64,000 nt of DNA. Source: Trichosporon coremiiforme (lineage: Eukaryota > Basidiomycota > Tremellomycetes > Trichosporonales > Trichosporonaceae). The notes beneath the pieces were generated by a model. That model searched no databases, was not told the origin of the DNA, and was given only the letters and a program-made list of their open reading frames with translations. Both the position numbers and the translations under genes were made by a program. Of this stretch, positions 10,728 to 21,543 are shown piece by piece. The stretch spans positions 1,475,004-1,539,003 of the forward strand of contig BCJJ01000008.1 of the NCBI GenBank assembly GCA_039545355.1, written 5' to 3'. How positions within the stretch are numbered: the stretch's first letter is position 1; each line of letters starts with the position of its first letter.

Positions 10728-13700
10728 ATGTCGCCGCCACCGGCGGCCAACACCTCAGTAATCGACGCAGTGTCGAGTTCAACAGATAAGAACTCACCAT
10801 TCGTTCGACCGCAAGGGCCAGCACCAAAGCGGGGGAGTATTCGCGGTGATGGCAGCATTCCACGGCCAGGGACGCCCGAGCCAAGCAAGGCAGGGCCGGC
10901 GTCGGAGGACCGGCCGAGGAAGAGCGGCGTGCTGAAGAGTAGTCGTAAGTTTCCTCCTTGCCTCAATCCTCTGCTAACAGCAGCCTATCCCCGGTCGCGT
11001 ATCCAGACGCTCCAGTTCCCCTCCACCAAGCAGAAACAGCACTTCCCGACCCGCCCGCTGGACAAGGTGGACGGACATGCGCCTTCGCCCCCGTCGAGCT
11101 GGAGGTGGGAGCCGCCGCTGGTCTTGGAACTTGCCGACCCGTTCGATGACTGCAGGGCGCAAGAGGGGTGCGAAGGTGCGTCTGTCGACGGACCGGAGGA
11201 AACTGGTAAGGAGGATTCGGAGCGACCACGCCTGCAACGGTTTCCTCCTTACCACCCATCACCTGATACGTCGCTCGAGGTTCAAGAAGGTTCGTCGCCG
11301 GATACCTCGATCGAGACACCGATCGCTTCAGGGTCCAGCGAGGAACAGCTGAGCTCGACTTCCCGCAAGGAGGAGGAAAAGGCGGAAGACAAACCATCCC
11401 AACCTCGCCGAAGGAAGAAGAAGGGCAAGGGCAAGGTACCGCCTCTTCTGGCCATGCCCAACTCGGCGCCGCCTCCCCCTTTGTCCGCTTCAGTGGGAGC
11501 GGCTCGGCTCAGCGCTCTCTTCCAGCCACTCTCGTCATCTACCCCACCCCCATCTACCAGCCATTCCCTCCCTTCCGATTATGACTCAGAGGCACCAATC
11601 TCACGCCCAACAACTCCGACACCGACAAGACCGAAAACGCCACTGGTGTACACTCTGCCTCGCTCCAGCTCCCTCCCCGGGCGCTACCGTCCGCAAGGTT
11701 GGGGACCAAAAGTCAAGCCCTTGACACCTATCACGCCCGAGCCGCCAGTGACGCCGTCCAAATTGCGCAAGCAGCCCGGCCAGGTTACACGCCTGCGATC
11801 GAAGAACCGTCTTCACGACTCTCCCACCCCAGCCGCTTCCTTCCCCGCGCCTACCTCTGTAGAACGCAGCCCGACGCCCCTGCCCTTCAGCTCGACCGCC
11901 TTTTCCTCCACATCAGGTCATCCGCTCACACTCCCTGCGAACAGCACGGCGACTTCAGTCACCAGGCCCCCGAGTCCTAGCGATGGAGTGGAGAGTGCGG
12001 GGATCACGGTCACCGATGTGACTGTGCAGGAGTATCAGCCGGTGAACTTTGAGGAAAGAGGGTCAAGGAGGGTGACTACGCCCACGAGGAGGAGGTTCTC
12101 GTTTTTCGACGACGAGGGGTGGTTCCGCTCTCCCCGCTCTGCCCTCGTGGTCGCGACGGGGGCCGCTTCGACTGTGGTTGATGGCTCAGTGCGCAGTGGA
12201 CACAGCACCATTGGGCACAGCACTATCGGACATGGCACTATCGTCGACCAGCAGAATGATACCCGGGAAGAGGAGGGAGGCGGAGGTGCTGAATGTGAGG
12301 CGAAGGAGAACGAGGTTCGCGAGCCAACCTGGGTACCCCGTCTTTTCCGGCGTCCCTCGACCCCTCGTCCACGTTCACCGTCCCTCACCTCTCTCCTCTC
12401 CTCCCCTTCTCACGGCCCCTCGTCCCCTCTTCGCCCAGAGCCCGAATCGCCATCCAAGTTCACAGCCTCCTTGAGCAAAGCAAGGGCGCTGCGTCTTTCC
12501 TCGCTCCGGTCCAAAACGTCCGTTCCCGCTTCCTCACAGCCCTCATCTCAGCCACCCTCTCAGCCGTCCACCCCGCGTTGCCCATCAGCCCAAGACCCAG
12601 AATTCAAGCCCAAGAGCAAGAGTCCCTCCAAGTCGGAACGCTGGCTCAAAAAGTCCCGCTCGTTGCTGCATCTCCGCACCACCTCCGACACAAGCTCCGT
12701 CAACAGCGAGAAGGAAGGGTGGTGTACAGAGTGCGGAGAGAGGTGCACGCATCATTCGCCGCATACCCAGGATCCCTTCGCGAATCTCTCCGCGCCCACC
12801 AGTTTTCCGACCACACCTCTCCTGCCCTCCAACGCTGCGGCTGCGATGCTCCGCGCGGCTCCTGATCCGTCCCTACTTGAGAGCGCACCGTGGGGCGGGC
12901 AACGACACCGCAATCGCTCCACTACCACTCACTCGGCCACCCATACAGGTGGGGAAGGAGGAAGGGGGCGTGGAGAGAGGGAATCGGGAGGATCGGAGGG
13001 ATGGCAAGTCGTCGGTGTGCGCCCCCGAGCCACAGGAGAACATGCAGGCAGTGGCGGACAGTTCGGCAGTGTGAGGCAACGGTCCCGATCCAACGCCTCT
13101 GTCGCCACTACGCATTCCTATCCTCCCTATCCCCCCTATCCCTCTCGATCCTCTCACGCGCACTCACTCTCGTACCCTCCTGACGCTCACGCCCGTCGCC
13201 GCTCCTTGTCTCTGAATATGCCCCGCCGCATCGTGTACGTCCACACCGACGCTGGCAGCCCGGCGACGCTGTGCTTCCGTGGCTACCGGACTGTGGGGAC
13301 CATTTCCGAGAGCTCCGAAGTCGAAGGCGAAGTGGAACAAGTGGAACAAGAGCAGGCGTCGGCGGAGGCGGACGCGGAGTGCTCGTATATGTTTCCACCT
13401 CCGCCGCCGATTCCAGTCGGCGGGTTCCCACCCCTCCCACCTCTCCCAAGCTTGCACACGTCTGGATCGTCAAGTGCTACCAGCGGGGTACCTTGTCACA
13501 TTTTGAGGAGCTATGCTACCGCCTCGGGACATAAGTCAAACAACTCCGACGACAGTCAACTCTCCTCCAACTCCCAGCAGTCTCAGCAGTCTCAGCACTC
13601 GGCCCACTCGGCTTATTCACAGTACTCATACCCCGGCTCACTCCCTCCCCATTCGCAGTCACGAGCGCGTTCCCGCGTCGACTCCGCCTCGAGTAGCAGA

Positions 13701-13784
13701 ATCAGGAAGACCGCGTGGACGATTCCGTCCCGCCAAGTCGAGGAGGGCGAGCCAGAGATCAGCCGTTGGAGCGACGACGACTAG
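10728..13784 (+). CDS. Large Ser/Pro-rich protein of unknown function
   Basis: The frame is open from 10578 to 13784, but a 36-nt intron at 10945-10980 (GTAAGT donor, CTGCTAACAG acceptor) is likely and is in frame, giving 1006 residues from the ATG at 10728. The protein is dominated by Ser, Pro, Thr and Arg with many SP and TP dipeptides (possible proline-directed kinase sites), a KKKGKGK basic patch, and SQQSQQSQHS-like repeats near the C-terminus. One cysteine cluster, WCTECGERCTHH at about residue 650, could bind a metal. Another segment, MPRRIVYVHTDAGSP, looks ordered. No family is recognised. The start is chosen from the TATA position and the CACCATCGCC leader context. Confidence 0.6.
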   Translation: MSPPPAANTSVIDAVSSSTDKNSPFVRPQGPAPKRGSIRGDGSIPRPGTPEPSKAGPASEDRPRKSGVLKSSRKFPPCLNPLLTAAYPRSRIQTLQFPSTKQKQHFPTRPLDKVDGHAPSPPSSWRWEPPLVLELADPFDDCRAQEGCEGASVDGPEETGKEDSERPRLQRFPPYHPSPDTSLEVQEGSSPDTSIETPIASGSSEEQLSSTSRKEEEKAEDKPSQPRRRKKKGKGKVPPLLAMPNSAPPPPLSASVGAARLSALFQPLSSSTPPPSTSHSLPSDYDSEAPISRPTTPTPTRPKTPLVYTLPRSSSLPGRYRPQGWGPKVKPLTPITPEPPVTPSKLRKQPGQVTRLRSKNRLHDSPTPAASFPAPTSVERSPTPLPFSSTAFSSTSGHPLTLPANSTATSVTRPPSPSDGVESAGITVTDVTVQEYQPVNFEERGSRRVTTPTRRRFSFFDDEGWFRSPRSALVVATGAASTVVDGSVRSGHSTIGHSTIGHGTIVDQQNDTREEEGGGGAECEAKENEVREPTWVPRLFRRPSTPRPRSPSLTSLLSSPSHGPSSPLRPEPESPSKFTASLSKARALRLSSLRSKTSVPASSQPSSQPPSQPSTPRCPSAQDPEFKPKSKSPSKSERWLKKSRSLLHLRTTSDTSSVNSEKEGWCTECGERCTHHSPHTQDPFANLSAPTSFPTTPLLPSNAAAAMLRAAPDPSLLESAPWGGQRHRNRSTTTHSATHTGGEGGRGRGERESGGSEGWQVVGVRPRATGEHAGSGGQFGSVRQRSRSNASVATTHSYPPYPPYPSRSSHAHSLSYPPDAHARRRSLSLNMPRRIVYVHTDAGSPATLCFRGYRTVGTISESSEVEGEVEQVEQEQASAEADAECSYMFPPPPPIPVGGFPPLPPLPSLHTSGSSSATSGVPCHILRSYATASGHKSNNSDDSQLSSNSQQSQQSQHSAHSAYSQYSYPGSLPPHSQSRARSRVDSASSSRIRKTAWTIPSRQVEEGEPEISRWSDDD

Positions 13785-14224
13785 CTCTGCATTCTCACCA
13801 CTTCAAACCGTCTAATACGCCACACGAACACAAGAGTTTGTAACGCACGAATACAGCAGTATCAGTTGTCCTAGGACATGTATCATTAGTGTAACTGTCA
13901 GTGTACGCACGTGCACAGAAGGCACAGACGCCGTACCGAGGTGTAAGCCCCCCAGTTAGACGGCCGATACCGGTAGTCAACACCTCAGTCAGACTCCGCC
14001 AGCCTAGCGACCGTTTCCGTCAATGTCGTGGAACCAACACTCTATGCATAAACCATACACGGCCTTGGGGCCTGACACATCCGGAACTCGCCTGAGCGCA
14101 CATTGAGCGCTGGCGTTGGCACGCTGGGACGTGCCCACTAACTTTCGACAAGGACGCTTCGCTGTTGGCGCGCCACTGAGCCCAGTGCCGGCGCCGCGCA
14201 CTTGCTCGCTGCGCTCGCAAGCCC
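13785..14224. other. Intergenic between convergent genes
   Basis: 440 nt at the 3' ends of the Ser/Pro-rich gene and the NCS-1 gene. It holds the second copy of the 21-bp palindrome directly next to the NCS-1 stop codon. Nothing else is supportable. Confidence 0.4.
14201..14221. repeat. 21-bp imperfect palindrome, copy 2
   Basis: CTTGCTCGCT-G-CGCTCGCAAG matches the copy at 230-250 at 20 of 21 positions. It sits four bases from the NCS-1 stop codon, so it would be in the 3' untranslated region of that mRNA. A role as a terminator or RNA hairpin is only a guess. Confidence 0.55.
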
Positions 14225-15493
14225 TCACACCAGTCCGTCGTACAGACTCAGCGCCTGCACAATAGTCGGGTCTTGCTTGGACCCCTCCTTGAACTCGTCA
14301 AAGGTGAGGCGGTGATCCTTGTTCAGGTCCATGTTGCGGAAGATCTTGTCGACGCGTTTCTCGGGTGTGTCCTCGTCCTCGGGGAGGGAGACCATCTGGC
14401 CCGTCATCTTGTAGATGGAACGCACGATCTGGAGCATCTCGTCGTACGTGATGAAGCCGTCCTGGTTGATGTCGTAGAGCTGGAAGGCCCCTTAAGCTGT
14501 TAGCACTGAGCGGCGAGAGAGGGGAACAGCTTTAGGCAGCTAAGAAAGGAAGGATTGGACTCCGGAGAGTCACTAAAGCTTACTCACACTTCAGCTTCTC
14601 GTCCAGACGTCCGCGCGACGTGACCGACAGCGCGCAGATGAACTCCTTGAACTCGATCGTGCCCGACTTGTCCTCATCGAAGACCTAAAGTGTCAGCGAG
14701 ATGCCGGGTATTCATCATGAGAACCCAGGTCTGCAACGCCGAGATTCAGCAACGGCCGGCTCCGAAAGCCGAAGCCGGCACCATAGCACATGCCGACATG
14801 TGAGCAGTCGACATTAGAGCAGGAGGGTATGTCCGCAGCAGCGGGACCCCACATAACCCATAGCCCGTTCTCGGCCACGGCGCGATCCTGAACTGCGGGC
14901 TGAGGATGATGGCGGCGGCCATGACGGGCATCCAATCACTCGACCATGGCAGAGTATCACTGGCCCCGCTTCCAGGCTGCCAGGCTTCCCCGACCAGCAT
15001 TGCAGCATGGCACGCATTGGTTGCCTTGTGGGTTGGGCTCGGCATCGGCGGCCCGGCGGCCGCCTCAGTCTACTCACATTAAACACATAGTCCGCAAACT
15101 GGCTCGGGTCGCCGAACGGGAAGAACTGGCGGTAGATCTTCTTGAACTCGTCCTTGTTGAGCTGGCCCGAGGGACAGTCCTTGAGGAAACCCTTGTACTA
15201 AAGGTCAGCATTCTGTGGTCGGTTGAGGGCATACCCATTGCTGGAGTTCCTGAATGTCAGCTTTCAGCCGCGCGATGGTAGCTCGATGGGGTTGGACTCA
15301 GCGCGAATCCACCGATATGGGGAGGCTAGGAGCGGTGGGAGGACTAACCTTCTTGTCGACTGTTGTCAGCTCGGAACGACCAGGCTAGCCTCGCATTCGT
15401 GCTTCGCGCTCACGCATGATGCCACTCACAGTAAGTGTTCTTCTGCAGCTCGGCCAGCTCATCCGCCGACAGCTTGGATTGCGACTTGCCCAT
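14225..15493 (-). CDS. NCS1: Neuronal calcium sensor 1 (frequenin) homologue
   Basis: Six exons (15430-15493, 15349-15359, 15235-15249, 15078-15197, 14588-14684, 14225-14490) join to exactly 190 residues, the usual NCS-1 length. The N-terminus MGKSQSKLS fits an N-myristoylation signal. EF-hand loops are at residues 73-84 ([12 protein letters not shown]), 109-120 ([12 protein letters not shown]) and 157-168 ([12 protein letters not shown]). The first EF-hand is degenerate, as in the family. Known role in fungi: calcium-dependent activation of the phosphatidylinositol 4-kinase Pik1 and calcium tolerance. Exons 2 and 3 are only 11 and 15 nt, and together they encode the DKKELQQW stretch. Leaving either out breaks the reading frame or the family match, so they are well supported. 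Confidence 0.95.
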
Positions 15494-16162
15494 GGCTCAG
15501 GCGTTCGTGGTGTGCTATAGGTGACTCGGGGGCAGTATTTAACCTTCGGCAGAAAAGGTGCAGCTGTGTGTCAGCATGGGCTCGAGTCCGATGCGAGTCG
15601 GAATGCACGATGCACGAGGCAATGCGGTGCCGTACACGACGATGATGGTCAACACCGATGCAACGCCGATGCGCGATGTAAACAAATGTCATTGGAGCTG
15701 ACGCGCTCAGGCGGCGGATGGCGCGCATGAAACAACCATCATGAGTTGTTGAGTCGGAGTTGGGTCGCGGGGCCGTATTGGCTGGATGCACTCACCTATT
15801 ATCCACAGAGAGGGATGAGGAGCACGGATGTCGGGAGGGTTATTGTCAAGAGAGACGTAGAGATTGCAGTACAGGGATGGTAAAGGGCTAAGGAGGAGGT
15901 GTACGACGACGTGGTGCCGAGAGAATGCCTCTGGGCGGACAGAGAAGAGGTCATGACGCAAATGACCGAGACCGACGACCACCCAAGACCACATGGCGGA
16001 ACCAATCTCACGTCCCATCGTGCGGCCCCTCCATGCCCTCCAGCCTTCACTTGGCTGCTCTTCCGACGCACGCGCGATGCACTTGCGCACTTGCGTATCT
16101 GCTGGAATCGGGCGTAGCTCCAGTAGTTGGTTACCACATGCATGACAGGGTCTGCTGACTGT
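15494..16162. other. Intergenic, NCS1 promoter and arginase 3' side
   Basis: 669 nt between two minus-strand genes. It should contain the NCS1 promoter. Overlapping open frames on both strands have no recognisable product and no consistent splice structure. I see no RNA gene. Confidence 0.4.
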
Positions 16163-17893
16163 TTACAAGAGCGTCTCGCCCAGCGCCGCCCGCGCCAACG
16201 AGCATCCCACAGCAATCGTCTGCTCCGCCGACACCTCGTCCGCGAGCGTCGGGTTCACCTCCTGCGCAAGTCAGCGTATGCATTCGTTTGCCACCCGATG
16301 ATGCCTGCGTGCACTGCGCCACGGGCCATGGGTGCCATTGGGCTAGGCTAAATGAGAAGCCAAGGACGAGGCCCCAAAAGCGGTGCAACCGGCTCTCAAG
16401 TGACGAGATCTCGTGCTTGGCGGCGCGGCACAGGCACGGGGCCAATGATAAATCACTCACCATCACGTCGACCGCGACCAGGTTGCCGGTCTCTGCGATC
16501 GCTTCGCAGATGTAGTGGCCTACGTGTCAGCATGTGCCCCACTACCCCCACTGCTGCCAAGCGAATGTACGAGTGCACAGGTTGCAGTGCAACCGCGCCA
16601 CGCGCTGCGCCGGGTATCCGCGGCAGAAGCGGCGAACGGTCTTCTCCGGGCGGCGCTTAGCCAGAAGGGCAACTGTAACAGGCACCTCCACCTCCACCAC
16701 TACTACTCACCTTCGCGGAATGTGAGGCCTCCGCGGACTGGCGTACCAGTGCTGGGTGCAACCGTGGGGTCGAGGGCGTCGACGTCGAACGAGAGGTGGA
16801 TGGGCCGCGCAGCGCCGACGTGCGCGAGCGCCATGTCGACAACCTTACCGATGCCGTGCCGGTCGACGTCATGCATCGTGAACACCTTGATGCCGAGCGA
16901 CTTCAGGATATGCTTCTCACCCGCGTCAATGTCGCGGAGACCGATGTAAACGCTGGCGTTAGCTAGCAGGCGAGAAGTCAGCTTACAGGTCCTCGGGGCG
17001 CAAACACGGCTGCAGCCAGATGTTGAATGGCGGGATGTCGGTGCCCTCCAGGCCAAGAAGGAAGGAGATCGGGCATCCGTGCAGGTTGCCAGAGTCGGTC
17101 GTGATGGGCGTGTTGATGTCGGCGTGCGCGTCAACCTGTCGTCAGCTACTGCCATCTCCTCAGCTCACCCAAATGACCGCTGCATCGGGGTAGACGCTCT
17201 TCGTGCCCGCGACTGTTCCCATCGCCTGGATGTCAGCTTGAAACATGTCATCAAAGCTTACGAGGGAGTGGTCGCCGCCAAGCGTGAGGGGCAACTTGCC
17301 CTGTCCCGCAACGCGCGCGATGTCATCGGCCAGCCGCTCGTTGACGGCAGACACGGAAACAGGCTTGCGCAGCTTGCCGATCGCCTTGTCTTCCTCCTCA
17401 GACTTGTTCGTGAGCTCGGCAATCTCAGCCTCGAGCGTCGGATTGTGCTCGACATACCACCCCAGCTTCTCGAGCTGCGCGGACAGACCGGCCTTGATCA
17501 GCGCTCCGGGGCCCTGGTCGACGCCGGCGCGCGGCTGGCCTCCGGAGAAGGCATAAGAGAGGATCTGGCGTTAGCTCATCGCGTGCGCCTCCAGCTAAGG
17601 GGCCGGTAAGGAAAGCACCGCCTGGCCGTTGGTGGCCGTTCCAGCGCCGCGCAGAGCAGAGCTGTCAGCGCAGAGTAGATGCTTACCTCAACAGTCGCCG
17701 GCTCGGCGAGGAAGCGGTATTCGTAGTTGGGCTCCGGCTCGGTTTCCTTCAGCGGTTTGAGAAAGTATCGGTCGCGGGTGGTGTGAGAGCGGGTAGCTCC
17801 CAGGGCGCCGAGCGTGCGGAGTGGGCTGCCCGTGCCCCTAATGGTCGTGACGCGGCGCGCAGAGCGGAGAAGCGAGATGCCGCGGAGTGACAT
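16163..17893 (-). CDS. CAR1: Arginase, with basic N-terminal extension
   Basis: Seven exons (17687-17893, 17262-17564, 17169-17225, 16987-17135, 16711-16952, 16461-16519, 16163-16261) give 371 residues. The ureohydrolase metal-binding motifs are present: GGDHS near residue 165, DAHAD at 191-195 and SFDVDALDP near 293-301. The enzyme hydrolyses arginine to ornithine and urea with a binuclear Mn centre. Exon 1 (69 residues, start [20 protein letters not shown]) is Arg/Ser-rich with almost no acidic residues until the arginase fold begins, which suggests a mitochondrial presequence. That is unusual, since the yeast enzyme is cytosolic. The 36-nt intron at 17226-17261 lies directly after GGDHSL and is in frame without a stop. 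Confidence 0.95.
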
Positions 17894-18673
17894 GGTGGAA
17901 GGGATGAGTGATGTGGAGAAGCAGCAAAGCTGCGACGATGCTGCGAAGTAGACGCCGCGATCTCTATCCCAAGTCGAGTCAGCGGTGCGACCCGCGGGTT
18001 CGCGGCACTTGCCAACACTCCTGCAGTCCAGCGGCATGCCAGCCCAAGCAAGTTGCCGCCGGCGCGACGCCACTGCGGGGACCCCTGATACCAATACCGG
18101 AGCTTGGACCCGGGTCCTGAACCTTGCCCCGTTCTTTTGGGCCGCGCGTGACTCCCCTCCTCGCGGCCCAAGAACCGAACGGAACGGAAGCACAGAAGAC
18201 AATCACGGACGCGTATCTCTCTATCCATCTTCGATGCACTCCGTATGAATGAGGAGGAGCCGCTGCATTGTCTGATCGTCTGAACGGCGCCGAAGGATCG
18301 CAGAAGGGAACAGACGAGGTGGTGACGTCACGAACGCCCACCTACGACGACTGTAAACAACAATCGTCACAGGTCCCGCAACCAACTCATCTACCGTCCA
18401 ACTCGCTCATCCTGTTACACCCCACCTGTTCACCTTGTTCATTTGTCCTGAAATCGTGAGAACTCGACCTGCTGACTGCATCGTTATCAGTTTGACGACG
18501 ATATCGTCTTCGTTAGTGGCGCAGCACGGCCCAATCGGAGCCGGAACACCTATCGATCACCCTCCGTGAGTGCCGAAGCAGGCGACGCAGGTCATACATC
18601 TCCACCCGAATCTATGGCTTGTGTACCCGAGCGCTCTGCATGCAGATCATCGTGTGGGGAACTAAGGAAGACC
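17894..18673. other. Intergenic, arginase promoter region
   Basis: 780 nt upstream of arginase and downstream of the coiled-coil gene. No gene is supportable. Two GATCG/CGATC clusters near 18490-18560 are not distinctive enough to name as sites. Confidence 0.35.
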
Positions 18674-19596
18674 CTACCTCTCCCGCTGCTCGCGGGTGAG
18701 CATCGAGCTGTTCGCCATAGCGAGCTCGCCCTGGACATGCCCAGGCAAACGACCGATAAGCGCCTCGAGCGCCATCCTCTCCGCCTTTTCCTTCTCCGCC
18801 TCCCTCTGAGCTCTCTCCCTTTCCCTCATTGCGACTTCCAACCTCGCCTCCATCGTGCCCATGTCGCCCGCGACCTCGCCCCTCAACCTCACGACTTCTC
18901 CCTCCTCCTCCTTCATTGCGCCGTAACCACGGAGGACGCGGCGGTAGTACGCCTCCACGTCCTCCATCAGTCTTGCCACGGTGGCGGCCAGGTCGCACTC
19001 CATCTCCTCGGCCGCGAGCACGATGGAACGGTAGAGCTGCGGATGGGAGGACTCGAGATCGAGGCCCCTCTCGAGCAAACGCGCGCCGAGCCACTGCACC
19101 CGGTTCCACTCGTTCAGGAAGGAGTGGTACAGCTCGCCGGGGTATTGGTGCGCGGGACGCGTCGTGAGGCGTCTCTCGCCGACACTCAGGATACCCTCGA
19201 GGCGGGACCGGATGCTCTCGAGTTGCGTAAGCGTCTGCGCTTTGTAGAGCGCGAGCGCGGCGGGGTCGATCTGTAGTCAGCACACCAGTTCCACTGTGTT
19301 TTCCACGAGAGAATGGGGAGGAGTAGGGGGGAAACTCTTGAACTCACCTCGGCGTCGGACTCCCAGTCCGAACCCGGATCTGAGGTCTCTGAGTGCACCT
19401 CCGCGTCCATGTTCAGAGACTCGATCCAGCGCGTGCAGTCGGCTGTCGCGTCGCGGACATCGGCATCGTGTACGGAGAAGGCCATCGCCCTCGGCCGCGG
19501 GAAGACGCCGAACGTCGGCGTGTGCAGATTGGGAGAGCCGTCTGAACTTCCTGTGTCGTGGACCATGGGCGGGGTTGTGGGTGTCGAGTTGACCAT
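18674..19596 (-). CDS. Coiled-coil protein of unknown function
   Basis: Two exons (19348-19596 and 18674-19270) with a 77-nt intron give 281 residues. The N-terminal ~80 residues are Thr/Pro/Asp-rich (start MVNSTPTTPPMVHDTG). After the intron comes a helical region (ALALYKAQTLTQLESIRSRL, YHSFLNEWNRVQWLGARLLE), and residues ~190-265 are a strongly charged coiled coil (MEARLEVAMRERERAQREAE) before a short tail. No known domain is recognised. The frame, intron signals and amphipathic pattern support a real gene. It lies between arginase and SCAMP in the same orientation, with no functional hint from the context. Confidence 0.65.
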
Positions 19597-20067
19597 GTCC
19601 TGTGAGTTGCTTGATGAGCAGTTGCCGCTTCATCATTGCCAGTTTAAGTACTCTGAGGACCTGCGGTCAGTATCGACCCCGGTACGCAGTTCGTCAGAAA
19701 GCGGTGAGTGCGATGAGCATGGCTAGACTTTCGACGATGTGAATGAGGCACAGCTCGCACGACATCGTGACAGCCACACTAGTATTGTTCGCCTTCCTCC
19801 CAACGAACAAGGGCGTGTCACGCTCGTTCTTATCGTGCATCTATTGCATGGTACATGGAGTCTCACAGCCGCAGAGCAGTCCAGTTGAAGGATACAGGAG
19901 TCACTCGGCACAGCAGTCGTACACTTGTGGCGTTGGGACATGGCATCGGAATGACAGCCCAGCCGCGCCATGTCTTCCGGCGTGCTCGCATTATGTTCGC
20001 ATCGCCTGAAGTCTTTGTCCTCGTCTTGCTTTCTTTTCTTTTCGTGAATAGTCGTTCGGTATTAAGC
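19597..20067. other. Intergenic
   Basis: 471 nt between minus-strand genes; promoter of the coiled-coil gene and 3' region of SCAMP. Nothing else seen. Confidence 0.4.
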
Positions 20068-21117
20068 TTAAACGTTGCTCGCAGTCTGAGTGCGGCGGAA
20101 GATGCGGAAGATGGCGCTGAGGCCGTTGAACTCGGCCTTGGCGTTGGCAAAGTTGATGTCGGCGTTGTTGCGCTTGAAGTTCCACACGAGCTTCCAGAGC
20201 ACGAGGCCGCCTACGAGTTGCAGGATCCACCCAATCGAGGTAATTACGCCGAAAATACCGGGCAGGATCTTGCCGTCGATGAAGCTCGCGATCGTGTTGT
20301 ACAGGCCAGCAGAGCCCGTGTCTGTCCGTCAGTTAAAGGTTAGGAGTCACAAAGCTGTCGATTCTCACAGGGCGCGCCGATCGTCATGTACAGGGAGTAC
20401 AGGAGGTGGAAGCCGCTGAAGATGAAGTACGTGTAGAACAGGATAGCGGCGCCGCGCTTGTTCACTCTCCGCCAGCCGTTGTACACGGGGTAGTACCAGA
20501 GCACGAACGAGAAAATCGAGATGAACACGAGGAAACCGAGCGAAGCCGACAGGCCGGCACTGCAATCGTTAGTGCCTGCACGCAGCCGCACAGCAAGGGG
20601 CCACTCACATTCCACCGTTCTCGCCAGACGTCAGAAGGAACAGGCATCCGAGGAAGTTGAAGATGAGGGTGGCGAAGAGCTCGAGCCAGTAGTAGTACAG
20701 AAGCTTCGCGTGCTTCTGATACTCGGTCGGGACGAACTCAAGCGAGTGCACGACCAGTGGCATGACTGTTGTTAGCTACAGCAACTGGGGTCCGCCTAGC
20801 TGTGGATACTCACAAGGCGGCCAGTTGGCGCGGTACTGGGCAGCTTCCTGCTCCCTCTGCTGGAGATTCCGCTCACGCTCCTCAAGCTCGCGCTGCTTCT
20901 GCTCGAGCTCGCGTGCCCGGCGGTCGTGGTCGGCGACATAGGACTGAATGTTCTCGACGCCTCCGCTCGGCCCCGGGCCGGTGGACTCGAGGCTGAACGC
21001 CGAGGCGTTGGACTGCTGGCCGAACCCGTTGTCCGCGAACGGGTTGGCATCGAGTGCTTGGCCGTAGCCTGTGGTGTGGTCAGCGCGTGCCCAGTGCTCG
21101 GCGTCAGAATCCTTCAT
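20068..21117 (-). CDS. Secretory carrier-associated membrane protein (SCAMP)
   Basis: Four exons (20814-21117, 20609-20765, 20369-20559, 20068-20321) give 301 residues. The N-terminus has an NPF motif (DANPFADNGF, an EH-domain ligand), followed by a coiled coil (EQKQRELEERERNLQQREQE). The SCAMP core then has four membrane spans: the segment after PPFMPLVVHSLEF, FLVFISIFSFVLWYYPVY, ILFYTYFIFSGFHLLYSLYM and a final span ending VGGLVLWKLVWNFKR. Family members work in post-Golgi and endosomal vesicle traffic. The start is uncertain: an in-frame ATG at 21171 could extend the protein, and an acceptor-like GACCACACCACAG just inside exon 1 might instead mark an upstream exon. Confidence 0.9.
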
Positions 21118-21543
21118 GTCAATCGTGAGGTCGCAGGCCCGCAGGTAATGTAGCATTGTTTTTGAACCCAACTTGGTAATCCGCCGGGTGGCGACAGACT
21201 ACCATCCGCTGTGGATCGGTCCAAGTGGTATCTCTGTTCGTCCACGGGGTTCCTTGGTTTCTGGACGCTTCACTCACTCATGTTGGCTGGTGACCGGTGC
21301 TGGACGTGGTGGTGTGTTGTTGTCGTCGTGTAGGTCGGTTCAGGACAGCACACCAAGGAAGCCCGCATCAGCACTCTCACGCGCTTATCACTGACACGCC
21401 ACCAGCACGTGTTGCTGCCTCACAATGTACACGTGTAAACGTATCGGAACCGTCGGTGGAGGTCAATCGCAATATCGAGGGCGGACTGACTTTCGCGACA
21501 GTGACGCCTTCCCTCGCAGCAACCAAAACAACACTCGACCAGC
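21118..21543. promoter_or_regulatory. Divergent promoter region, SCAMP and GatB genes
   Basis: 426 nt between divergent starts. No specific site is claimed; assignment is by position. Confidence 0.4.
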
